A stretch of DNA of 13,777 nucleotides from an uncultured Chloroflexota bacterium (GTDB lineage: Bacteria > Chloroflexota > Anaerolineae > Promineifilales > Promineifilaceae), in the NCBI GenBank assembly GCA_937958365.1, contig CALFEW010001001.1, forward strand, positions 1 through 13,777, written 5' to 3'. The translations under genes were made by a program, and so were the position numbers. Positions 1 to 8,300 of the stretch are shown here, piece by piece. How positions within the stretch are numbered: the first letter of the stretch is position 1; each line of letters opens with the position of its first letter. Below the pieces are notes generated by a model that was not told the origin of the DNA, ran no database searches, and saw only the letters and a list, made by a program, of their open reading frames with translations.

Positions 1-1
1 C

Positions 2-1405
2 GACCGTTTCGCCCGGCGCGCCTCTTACGCCGGCGATTACATGGTGCGACCAGACATGTTCCAGCCGTGGGGATCGCCGCCCACCACCAAAGGCTTTCAG
101 GGCGGCGACCTGATTGGGGCGCGCGAAAAGCTGGATTATCTGGCCGAGTTGGGCGTCAACGCCATCTTCTTCAACCCAATTTTTGCCTCAGGGTCTAACC
201 ATCGTTACCACACCAACGATTATTACCAGGTGGACCCACTGCTGGGCGGCAACCAGGCGCTGCGCGATTTTTTAGACGCGGCCCACGCCCGTGGCATGCG
301 CGTCATTTTAGACGGCGTGTTCAACCACGCCAGCCGGGGCTTTTTCCAGTTCAACCATCTGCTGGAGTGCGGCGCAGAATCCCCTTTTGTGGATTGGTTT
401 CATGTCAAAAAATGGCCGCTCAACGCCTATGACAACACCCAGGCCAAACTAAATTATGTGGGCTGGTGGGGTCATGCGGCGCTGCCCAAATTTAAGACAG
501 AGACAACGGCCGTGCGCGAATTTCTCTGGCGCGTGGCAACCTACTGGCTGGAACAGGGCATTGACGGCTGGCGGCTGGACGTGCCCAACGAAATTGACGA
601 CGACGCCTTCTGGCAAGAATTTCGGCGGCGCTGCCGGGCCGTGAACCCGGAAGCCTACATCGTCGGCGAGCTGTGGGCCGATGCGCGGCGCTGGCTGCAA
701 GGCGACCAGTTCGACGCGCAGATGAACTACAACTTTACGCGGCTGGCTTTTGGCTTCATTTTGGGCAAGGCGATGGATCAGTCGGAAACGCTGAAGACGG
801 GTTACGGCGGTATGCCCGCCCTCAGCGCCCCCCAATTTGCCGCCAGGCTGGACCAGCTTTTTAACCACGCCTACCACCCGGAAATTGTCCTGGCCCAGAT
901 GAACATGCTGGGCAGCCACGACACGCCGCGCGTCCTGACGGTGGCCGGCGGCGACAAAACGGCCGTGCGTCTGCTCTTCCTCTGCCAGATGACCGTGCCC
1001 GGCGCGCCCAACATCTATTACGGCGACGAAATCGGCCTGCCGGGCGGTGGCGACCCGGACTGCCGCCGGGCATTTCCCTGGCATGATCTGGCCCAATGGG
1101 ACGCCACCCTGCTGACCGACGTGCGCCGTTTTATCGCCCTGCGTCGCACAAAGGCCGCCTTCCGGCGCGGCGATTTTCAGATTCTACATGCAACCCGGGG
1201 GCTGGTTGTGTATCAGCGGCGGTATGAAGGAGAAACGGCCGTGGTGGCCCTCAACGCCTCCACCCGCCGCAGCGCCTTCACCGTCGCCGACGATTTTGTC
1301 GGGGCGCTGCCGGAACGATTGGTCTTCGGCGGATTTGGCGAGTTATTGCAGGCAGGAGAAAAACTGGAGGTAGACGGCCGTTCCGCCCGCGTCTGGGCAG
1401 ATTAA
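2..1405 (+). CDS. GH13 alpha-amylase-family glycosidase, 5'-truncated by window edge
   Basis: This is a glycoside hydrolase of the alpha-amylase superfamily that should cleave or rearrange alpha-glucans or maltodextrins. The frame is open from base 2 and reads DRFARRASYAGDY before the first ATG at 41, so that ATG is internal and the true start lies upstream. All conserved GH13 regions are present. Region I is DGVFNH (from base 311). Region II is GWRLDVPNE, with the nucleophile Asp codon at 578. Region III is VGELW, with the acid/base Glu codon at 668. Region IV is GSHD, with His-Asp at 917-922. A short LPKF motif near 481-492 sits where neopullulanase and cyclomaltodextrinase relatives carry MPKLN, so that subfamily is my best guess. 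The C-terminal part, after about 1120, looks like the usual beta-sandwich domain. The stop is TAA. Any N-terminal domain is outside the window. The gene is not obviously linked to the signalling cluster downstream. The family is secure; the substrate is not. Confidence 0.93.
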   Translation, partial: DRFARRASYAGDYMVRPDMFQPWGSPPTTKGFQGGDLIGAREKLDYLAELGVNAIFFNPIFASGSNHRYHTNDYYQVDPLLGGNQALRDFLDAAHARGMRVILDGVFNHASRGFFQFNHLLECGAESPFVDWFHVKKWPLNAYDNTQAKLNYVGWWGHAALPKFKTETTAVREFLWRVATYWLEQGIDGWRLDVPNEIDDDAFWQEFRRRCRAVNPEAYIVGELWADARRWLQGDQFDAQMNYNFTRLAFGFILGKAMDQSETLKTGYGGMPALSAPQFAARLDQLFNHAYHPEIVLAQMNMLGSHDTPRVLTVAGGDKTAVRLLFLCQMTVPGAPNIYYGDEIGLPGGGDPDCRRAFPWHDLAQWDATLLTDVRRFIALRRTKAAFRRGDFQILHATRGLVVYQRRYEGETAVVALNASTRRSAFTVADDFVGALPERLVFGGFGELLQAGEKLEVDGRSARVWAD

Positions 1406-1620
1406 CCTATCACCCCAAACTCCTACCGACAAATCACCCCCTATTTTGGTAAGATGGGGCAGACTTTTTTCGCAACCTTAACGGCGCGAAAAGTGGAATC
1501 AAGTACACTATCATTTTTGCACTAAGGATCGAAGATTCAATAACTTACACGAGATTGGGCTTTAGGATTCATCTGGTCTCCCGACTCCGGTCTTCAATCT
1601 CCATGAACCAGGTCTGACAA
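1406..1620 (+). promoter_or_regulatory. AT-richer intergenic region, probable promoter/5' leader of the signalling cluster
   Basis: This is the longest gene-free gap in the window and is less GC-rich than its flanks. No convincing sigma-70 pair can be fixed; TACACT at 1504-1509 is the most -10-like hexamer, but nothing suitable lies 16-18 bases upstream. A perfect 7-bp inverted repeat, TTTTCGC (1467-1473) and GCGAAAA (1486-1492), could be an operator or hairpin. A second, GAGATTG (1551-1557) and CAATCTC (1595-1601), could fold the leader. GGTCT occurs three times, at 1575, 1589 and 1611. A weak C-run/G-run stem (1437-1441 with 1456-1459) followed by a T-run (1465-1470) might terminate the glycosidase transcript. 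The promoter role is inferred from position. Confidence 0.35.
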
Positions 1621-2034
1621 ATGATAGTAACAAGCGACAAGTCAAATGAGCCGTACCCGAATGAGAAAGCAACCATTCTCTATATCGAAGACAATCAGGA
1701 CAACCGAAAACTGGTGAAACGTGTCCTTCAGGCAGCCGGTTTTACTGTCCATGGCGTGGCCGATGGCCCCTCCGGGTTTGAATATTTGCGAACCCAAACG
1801 CCAGACCTGATCCTCATGGACATCCATCTTCCGGGCATGGATGGCTATACCATGACCCGCTCTTTACGCCAGTTCCAGAAGTTCGCCCACATTCCCATCA
1901 TCACGCTTACGGCCAACGTGACCAAAGAAGACCAGCAAAAAAGCCTCGAAGCCGGTTCCAATGGCTTCATCCAAAAACCGATCAACGTGGACAGCTTGCC
2001 AGACCAAATTCGCGCCTATCTGTCCGAAGAGTAA
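1621..2034 (+). CDS. Single-domain CheY-like response regulator receiver
   Basis: This is a 137-residue stand-alone phosphoacceptor. After a 16-residue hydrophilic N-terminus it is a complete receiver fold. The acidic pocket is E23-D24 in YIEDN and the phosphoacceptor is D67 in LMDIHLPGMDG. The switch Thr is T97 in TLTAN, and the conserved Lys is K119 in QKPI, followed by the expected Pro. There is no output domain, so it must act through protein contacts or as a relay intermediate. No other in-frame ATG lies near this start, and AGG at 1610-1612 is a modest ribosome-binding site. The next gene starts 12 bases after the stop, which implies co-transcription with the second receiver and the GAF proteins. 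Its sequence resembles the receiver at the N-terminus of the kinase at 11248. It carries no copy of the ACGGCCGT motif. Which kinase phosphorylates it cannot be told from sequence. Confidence 0.93.
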   Translation: MIVTSDKSNEPYPNEKATILYIEDNQDNRKLVKRVLQAAGFTVHGVADGPSGFEYLRTQTPDLILMDIHLPGMDGYTMTRSLRQFQKFAHIPIITLTANVTKEDQQKSLEAGSNGFIQKPINVDSLPDQIRAYLSEE

Positions 2035-2046
2035 ACGGATAATCCT

Positions 2047-2487
2047 ATGAATGAGCCTCTATCAAGAACCAGAAAATTAATCGAACCCACCGATGCCCAC
2101 ATCCTGGTAGTTGAAGATAACGTGTCTAACTTTGTCTTGATTGCCCGCTTGCTTGCGTTCATGGGTGTCCAAAAGTGCGAATGGAAAACCACCGGTTGGG
2201 GCGTGGTGGACTTTGCCAATACCATGCCCCGCGTGGACCTGATTTTGATGGACCTGCGCCTGCCGCACGAAGACGGTTATGAAGCCCTGCGCCAGATTCG
2301 CGCCGACGGCCGTTTGCGTGATTCTCTCGTCGTGGTCGTCACCGCCCACGGCAGCAGCGAAGAAATGAAAAAGGCCAGAGAAGCCGGCTTCGACGGCTTT
2401 TTAGTCAAGCCTTTAGACGCCGACCTGTTCCCCGACCAGATCAGCCGAATCCTAAGCGGAGAAGAGATTTGGGACTTGGGCATATAA
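2047..2487 (+). CDS. Single-domain response regulator receiver, second in tandem
   Basis: This is a 146-residue receiver protein with no output domain. The acidic pair E23-D24 lies in VVEDN and the phosphoacceptor is D69 in LMDLRLPHEDG. The switch residue is T99 in VVTAH and the conserved Lys is K121 in VKPL. The core is complete, so phosphorylation is expected. It differs from the upstream receiver in helix 1 and in an unusual Trp-containing stretch (residues 46-51, WKTTGW) after beta 2, so the two are not a recent duplication. The C-terminal tail after the last helix (EEIWDLGI) is short and does not look like a further domain. Its stop is one base from the start of the membrane GAF protein, so translation is probably coupled. 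It may compete with the first receiver for one kinase, or accept phosphate from the kinase at 5392 or 11248; this is inference. Confidence 0.92.
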   Translation: MNEPLSRTRKLIEPTDAHILVVEDNVSNFVLIARLLAFMGVQKCEWKTTGWGVVDFANTMPRVDLILMDLRLPHEDGYEALRQIRADGRLRDSLVVVVTAHGSSEEMKKAREAGFDGFLVKPLDADLFPDQISRILSGEEIWDLGI

Positions 2488-2488
2488 A

Positions 2489-5395
2489 ATGACGCTTCCT
2501 GCCCCTCTTGCGCGTTTGCTAACCATCCAATCTGATGATGAAACGATCATTCAAAAAGGGCGGCTGGTGCAGACGATCGTCATTGCCCTGTTTATCGTCT
2601 CGTTCCTAAGTTCGCTGATCAACTTCTTGCGTCATTTTTTCACCCAAACAGGCACGGGCTTCATGCCGGCGCTGGGTGAACTGCTGATCGCGCCCCTGTT
2701 TGTCCTTTGCATCCTGATTCTCATCCGTTCAGGACGCCCCATTCTGGCGGCCCACTTCTTTTTTGCCATTCTCAATGCGATCTTTTTCCTCCTGTTTGTC
2801 AACACTGGGACCCTGATCACGCTTCCCTACCTCATGCTCATCTCAATCGTCGGCATTGCCACAGTAGACTCTGTACGCTCCAGCATCATCTATACTTTCC
2901 TGATACTCGTTTCGGTGGTCGGCTACGCCATACTCAGCGGCAATGCCGATTTGGCGGCTACGGACCTGATCGCTTATGTGTTGACCACGTTGAGCATCAG
3001 CCTGACAGCCTGGGTCAGCGCCAACGCGATGCAAAATTCTCTACGCGCGGCTGCCCGCCTGACGGCCGAACAAAAAACGCAAACGACGCTGTTGCAGCGC
3101 CGGGCGCAGCAGCTTCAACACGGCACGGCCGTTAGCCAAACCGCCAGCGCCGCCCTACGCCTGGACAAAGTCCTCTACGACACCGTCTACACCGTGCTTG
3201 ACCAGTTTGGCTTTTATTTTGTCGCCATCTACTTGCTGGATGAAACCGGGCAATACCTGACGTTGGAACAGGCCACCGGCGCAGTCGGCGAAGAAATGAA
3301 AACGCGCCGTTACCAGATAGACGTGGAATCTAGATCTATCGTCAGTTGGGTGGCGCAGCATGGCGAGGCCCACATTGCCCGCGACGTGTTTGAAGACCCC
3401 GTGTTTTTTGAAGAACCTTTGCTGCGGGAGACGCGCTCAGAGATGGCCCTGCCGTTGCAGGCGCGCGGCCGTATCCTGGGTGTCTTAGACGCCCAAAGCC
3501 GCCAACCCGAAGCCTTCCTGGAAGACGATCTGGCTATTTTGCAGTTGATGGCTAATCAGGTCGCCATCAGCATTGACAATGCGCGGCTGTTTGCCCGCAC
3601 CGAACAACATCTGAGCGAGACCCAGATGTTGTTAACCCTCAGCATCAACCTGGCTTCGACGTTGGACGTGGGGGAAATTTACCGGCGAGCCGCGCGTACA
3701 TTTGCGGCGCAATTGTCTGCCGCTTCGTGTACCATCACCCATTGGGACCAGTCGGCCAATGAATTGCGGAAAGAAATCACCTACGTTCATTGGGAAAACG
3801 GCCGTCTCGTGGAAAAATTCGACCTCACCTCCACCGCTTATCACCTGGCCGAACATCCCGGCTCTGCGCAGGTTTTGCAGACCAACCAGCCCCTGCTGCG
3901 CCGCGTCAGCGACCCGCACCTGCTAGACGCCGAACGCGCCTTTCTGGTAGCTGCCGGACACGGCAGCAGCCTGGAAGTCCCATTGCTGCCCGGCCCTCAT
4001 GCCCAGGGAACAGTACAACTCTACCGCGGACCGGACGAACGGCCGTTCACCGACGCCGAAGCCCAACTGCTGCAAGTCATGGCGAACGAAACCGCCATCG
4101 CCCTCACCAACGCCCGGCTCACATCTGAAGCGCGCGGCCGTGTGGCCCAACTCAGCGCCCTCAATCGCCTCAGCCACACCCTCTCCCTGGCCCCCACCCT
4201 GCACGACATTTTTGACGGCGTACGGCGCGAAATCTTCTCGCTCTTTGAAGCAACCGCCATGTCCATCGTCCTGATCACCCCAGATGGACAACACCTGAAC
4301 TGGATTTTCGGCTACGAATACGGTCAAGAACTCGACCTGTCGGCAATCCCACCTCTGGACATTGACCAGGGGTTTAGCGGTCAGGTGGTGCGCACGCGGC
4401 AATATCTACTCATCAATCGCCAGATGTCTGAACTAGCTGTGAAATATCAATCTATCACCGTTGGCGCGGCGTCTAGCACCTGGCTGGGCTTTCCCCTTAT
4501 CGTCGCCAACAAATTGATTGGCGTCCTGGCCATCGAAAATGAAAACGACGATGACGCATTTGGCGAGCGAGATGTGCAGTTGCTGGAGACAATTGCCGGG
4601 TCTGTCGCCATCGCCCTGAACAACCACCTGCAATTCGAGGCCGTGCAAAAAGCGCTGGCAGCCCAATCGGTCCAGCGCAACCAATTGCAAACGGCCGCTG
4701 AAGTCGCCGCTGTCACTACCAGCATTCTGGAACCGGACAAACTGTTGGAGCGCGCTGTTAACCTGATTCGGGACCGGTTTGCGCTGTATTACGCCGGCCT
4801 CTTTCTCATTGATGAATCGGGTCGTCAGGCTGTGTTAAAGGCGGCGACCGGCGAAGCGGGGCGCGTGCAACTGCAAAAAGGACACCAACTGGCCGTAGGC
4901 GGGCAATCGCTCATCGGCGGCGCTACGGGAGATGGGCAGCCGCGTATCACTCAGGACGTTTCCACCGACGAGGAATGGCAGCCCAATCCGCACTTGCCGG
5001 CAACGCGGTCAGAACTGGCGCTGCCACTGCGTGTGCGCGGCCAAATCATTGGCGCGCTGACGGTGCAAAGCGTGGAAGCCAACGCCTTTGGCGCGGAGTT
5101 GATCCGCACGCTGCAAACCATGACCGACCAGTTAGCCATTGCCATCGCCAATGCCCGGCTGCTGGAGAGCGCGCAAAACCGCATCCGGCTACAGCATGAA
5201 CTGAACCGCATCAGCACCCAACTGCACAACACGGCCGACGTGAACGAAATCATTCACATTGGCCTGAAAGCCATTTCCGACCGGGTAGCCGGGCAGCCGG
5301 TTTCGTTGGGTTTGGGCACGAAGAAAGAACCATTACGGCCGTCTCCCGATAACGGCCGTTCCCCAACCACCGCGGACACGGTTAGCCAGCCATGA
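2489..5395 (+). CDS. Membrane sensor with six TM helices and four tandem GAF domains, no kinase
   Basis: This 968-residue protein has six predicted transmembrane helices at about 27-47, 64-82, 85-104, 108-126, 131-149 and 159-180, in the manner of an MASE-type membrane sensor. A charged, Gln-rich coiled coil follows (about 182-215). Four GAF modules lie at roughly 222-370, 392-548, 571-715 and 746-895. Each ends in the usual helix of the type AIANARLL. The tail (896-968) begins like the first helices of a fifth GAF (ELNRISTQL, then DVNEIIHIGLKAISDRV), then turns into a Pro- and Ser-rich end. I find no HisKA, HATPase, GGDEF, EAL or phosphatase motif, so the protein has no recognisable output. 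Its last codons overlap the kinase start as ATGA, which suggests the two are made together and that it signals through that kinase. The GAF ligands are unknown, and no phytochrome-type chromophore site is evident. Confidence 0.88.
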   Translation: MTLPAPLARLLTIQSDDETIIQKGRLVQTIVIALFIVSFLSSLINFLRHFFTQTGTGFMPALGELLIAPLFVLCILILIRSGRPILAAHFFFAILNAIFFLLFVNTGTLITLPYLMLISIVGIATVDSVRSSIIYTFLILVSVVGYAILSGNADLAATDLIAYVLTTLSISLTAWVSANAMQNSLRAAARLTAEQKTQTTLLQRRAQQLQHGTAVSQTASAALRLDKVLYDTVYTVLDQFGFYFVAIYLLDETGQYLTLEQATGAVGEEMKTRRYQIDVESRSIVSWVAQHGEAHIARDVFEDPVFFEEPLLRETRSEMALPLQARGRILGVLDAQSRQPEAFLEDDLAILQLMANQVAISIDNARLFARTEQHLSETQMLLTLSINLASTLDVGEIYRRAARTFAAQLSAASCTITHWDQSANELRKEITYVHWENGRLVEKFDLTSTAYHLAEHPGSAQVLQTNQPLLRRVSDPHLLDAERAFLVAAGHGSSLEVPLLPGPHAQGTVQLYRGPDERPFTDAEAQLLQVMANETAIALTNARLTSEARGRVAQLSALNRLSHTLSLAPTLHDIFDGVRREIFSLFEATAMSIVLITPDGQHLNWIFGYEYGQELDLSAIPPLDIDQGFSGQVVRTRQYLLINRQMSELAVKYQSITVGAASSTWLGFPLIVANKLIGVLAIENENDDDAFGERDVQLLETIAGSVAIALNNHLQFEAVQKALAAQSVQRNQLQTAAEVAAVTTSILEPDKLLERAVNLIRDRFALYYAGLFLIDESGRQAVLKAATGEAGRVQLQKGHQLAVGGQSLIGGATGDGQPRITQDVSTDEEWQPNPHLPATRSELALPLRVRGQIIGALTVQSVEANAFGAELIRTLQTMTDQLAIAIANARLLESAQNRIRLQHELNRISTQLHNTADVNEIIHIGLKAISDRVAGQPVSLGLGTKKEPLRPSPDNGRSPTTADTVSQP
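5392..5395 (+). other. ATGA stop-start overlap between sensor and kinase
   Basis: The ATG of the histidine kinase (5392-5394) overlaps the TGA of the membrane GAF protein (5393-5395). This arrangement usually means translational coupling and near-equal synthesis of the two proteins. No strong Shine-Dalgarno sequence precedes it, which fits re-initiation by a ribosome finishing the upstream gene. It supports the idea that the kinase-less sensor and the kinase form one functional unit. Confidence 0.85.
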
Positions 5396-8300
5396 ACATC
5401 CCCAACTTTGAACAACAGTGGCAAAACCACCGCGCCGAAATGATCCGGGCTGCGTCGGAAGCCTTTTCCGAATACGTCGCCGACAATCGGGAAGAGCTGA
5501 AATCTATCCAGCGCGGGCCTTACGTCTCCGCCGAAATTGTGGACCTGGCCTGGCGTTATCTGCTGACCACGGCCAGTAACTTCGACGTTGGCGCTGCCGC
5601 CACCCACCTGGCGAAACAAGGGCTGGCGATTGTCTCCGGCTCGCATATGCTGCAAGCCATCAACGAGGTGGTTTACCAGGCGCTCTTTTTTGACCTGGAA
5701 GACCGGCAAACGGCCGTTGAAATCATCCACAAGTTGAACGATTTTCAGCTTATCTTTCTGGAAAAGCTGGCCGAAACACGCGAAGTGGTGCAGCTTCGCG
5801 CCCAGGAAGAGTCGCAAATTGCCTTGCAGCAGGCGTTGTACACCCAGCTTGAACAACAACGGCTGCTGCGCCGCTCCGTTGAACAGCGCAGCCAAAGCCT
5901 GAACGAGATTTTGCAGCTAAACGCCCGCTTAGCCCGCGCGGCCACCGAAACGGAACTGCTCGACGAAGCGGTCAGCGGCATTTGCCAGGCGTTGATGCTG
6001 GAACACGTCACCATCTATGAAAAGGTTTTGCCCGACGGTCCCTGGCAAGTGCGCACCACCACCGCCGAAAATCCGCAAATCGTGGAGCCAGACGCGCCGG
6101 ACGTGCAGTACACGCTGGCGCAAGCCCAGGTCCACGAACTGGGCGAATTTGTCCACCGACACCACAAAACCCGCCACGTCACCAACCTGTCGGTCACGCT
6201 GATTTTGCCTCTGGATGCCGGTTGGTTGGGGGCGCTCATCGCCCACAGCAACCAGATTGCCACCGACGACAAGAACGAACTGCCGATCTTGCTGCGGACG
6301 TTTGGGCAGGGTTTGGCGACGTTGTGGCGCAATCTCTACCTGCTGCTGGAGACGACGCAGCGAGCACGGGAATTGGAGATTTTGCACGGCCGTTACGTGG
6401 ACAGCATCTGGAGTACCGATCAGGCCGCTCTGACGGCCCACATGGAAACCAACGGCCTGCAAATCCAACGGCATCTCGGCCAGACCTTGCCGGATACCCA
6501 GGCCAGCAGCGCCAACAGCGTCAACATAGACCTGCGCATCGGTGAACAAACCTTTGGTCACGTCAACCTGCCGGCCGATCTGGACCTGAGCGACGAAGAC
6601 CAGGCCTACATCCAGACGCTCATCCGCGAAATGGGCATCGCCCTGAACAACGCCTACCTGCTGCAAACCACCCGCGCCTATTCCAACCAGTTGCAGCTTG
6701 CCGCCGAAGTCTCCGGCGCGGCCACGTCCACGTTAGAACGCCACCACCTGATTGAAGAAGCGGTGGAACTGATTCGGGCGCGATTCAATTACTATTACGT
6801 CGGGCTGTTTTTGGTGGATGAGCCGCGGCAAACGGCCGTGCTGCAAGCCGGCACCGGTGAAGCCGGGCGCATCCAGGTGGAACGAAACCATCAGCTACCG
6901 GTTGGCGGCGGCTCGATGATCGGCAGCGCCATCGCCGCCAATCAGGCGCGGGTGGCCCAAAACGTCACCCAGGCCCACGATTTTGCGCCCAACCCATTTT
7001 TGCCGGACACACGGGCCGAACTGGCGCTGCCCCTGCGCAGCCGGGGTCAGGTCATTGGCGCCCTCTCTGTGCAAAGCGTGCAGGAAGCGGCCTTCACGCC
7101 GGAATCCGTGACCGTTTTGCAGAACCTGGCGGACCAGTTGGCCGCGGCCATCGTCAACGCCGACCTTTTCAGCCAGATTCAGGCCAATCTAACGGAAGCC
7201 AGCCTGATCTATGACATTGGCCGCCAGATCAGCGAAGCGCGCAACCAGGGTGACGTGTACAACGCCCTCATAGAATTCGCCCGTCAGTCTGGCCTGGTGG
7301 ATCTGGCGCAGATTGTCATCGTAGACGACCCGGAATACCTGACTTGTCCGGCCGTTTGGCAGCGCAGCGACTTGCCGGTTGCGCCTTTCGGCCGGTATCC
7401 ACGCAGCCAGTTCCTTTACGAAGATCAGCTCAACAAAAACGAAATCGTCATCTTGCGTGATCCGCCTGCGGAGACGACGCCTGACGATCTGGCCCGCCAA
7501 CTATTTGCCGCCAGTGCGGTAACGGCCGTTGCCCTCATCCCCATTTTTGTCGAAGCGCAGTGGTTGGGCACGCTCATTTTACAAACAACCGCCGGGCAGG
7601 CGTTCAACGAACGCAGTTTGCAGCCATTCCGCACGCTGGCCGATCAGGCGGCCGTCACGCTGGCGAATCAACAGCTTCTACGGCAAACAGAACTGCTTTA
7701 CCAGATCGGCCGTTCGCTCAGCCAGGCGCTCACCCGCGACGACGCCTTAATGATTGCTGTGCAGGAAATCGCCCAGTACACCGGCGCATCGCAGTGCCGC
7801 ATTGTCCTGTACGATGCCCAGCAAGGAATGGGACAAATTGCCGCGGAAGCGGAACCTTCTTTTGGGGCGCAAACGGCCGTTTTCCCCATGGGCGGTGATT
7901 TTGCCTACGACACGCTGAACAAACTACGCCAGCCGCTGCTGCTAAGCAAAACAGAAGCAGCCATACCGGCAGAAGTGGTAGAGCGCTATCTGACGCCATT
8001 TGGAGCCGAACTTTCCCTGTTGATTCCCGCCGCCAGCCAGCAAGATTTGATCGGGTTCCTGGCGTTGGATTCAGCGGGGCAACGGCCGTTCTCCGCCAAT
8101 CAAGTCATCTTCGCCCAAACTGTGGTGGACCACCTGACCACCCAGATCGAAAACCTGAAGCTCCTGGACGAAGCCCTGACCAGCGCCCAGGAACTCATCT
8201 TCCTGAACCAGATTCAATCGAACATATCCAGCATCCTGAATTTAGACCAACTGGTGCAGAGCATTTATCGGGAAGTAGGCGGATTGATTGATAACACCTT

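Noticed and set aside
41..43. ATG at 41 as the true start of the glycosidase
   Set aside because: The frame stays open to base 2 with sequence typical of the conserved region before GH13 domain A, so the start is outside the window.
449..1096. Minus-strand frame of 215 codons opposite the glycosidase
   Set aside because: The + strand frame carries all GH13 catalytic motifs over the same bases, and the minus frame shows none of any family.
1437..1470. Strong intrinsic terminator after the glycosidase gene
   Set aside because: The stem is only four or five base pairs with a long loop; the T-run alone is not enough.
5254..5895. Minus-strand frame of 213 codons across the sensor-kinase junction
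   Set aside because: It overlaps two well-supported + strand genes and has no motif or ribosome-binding site that would favour it.
5929..6666. Long open frame on the minus strand (245 codons)
   Set aside because: It lies wholly opposite the histidine kinase. Its translation is rich in Val, Gly, Gln and Arg with no domain I recognise, which is typical of the complement of a GC-rich gene.
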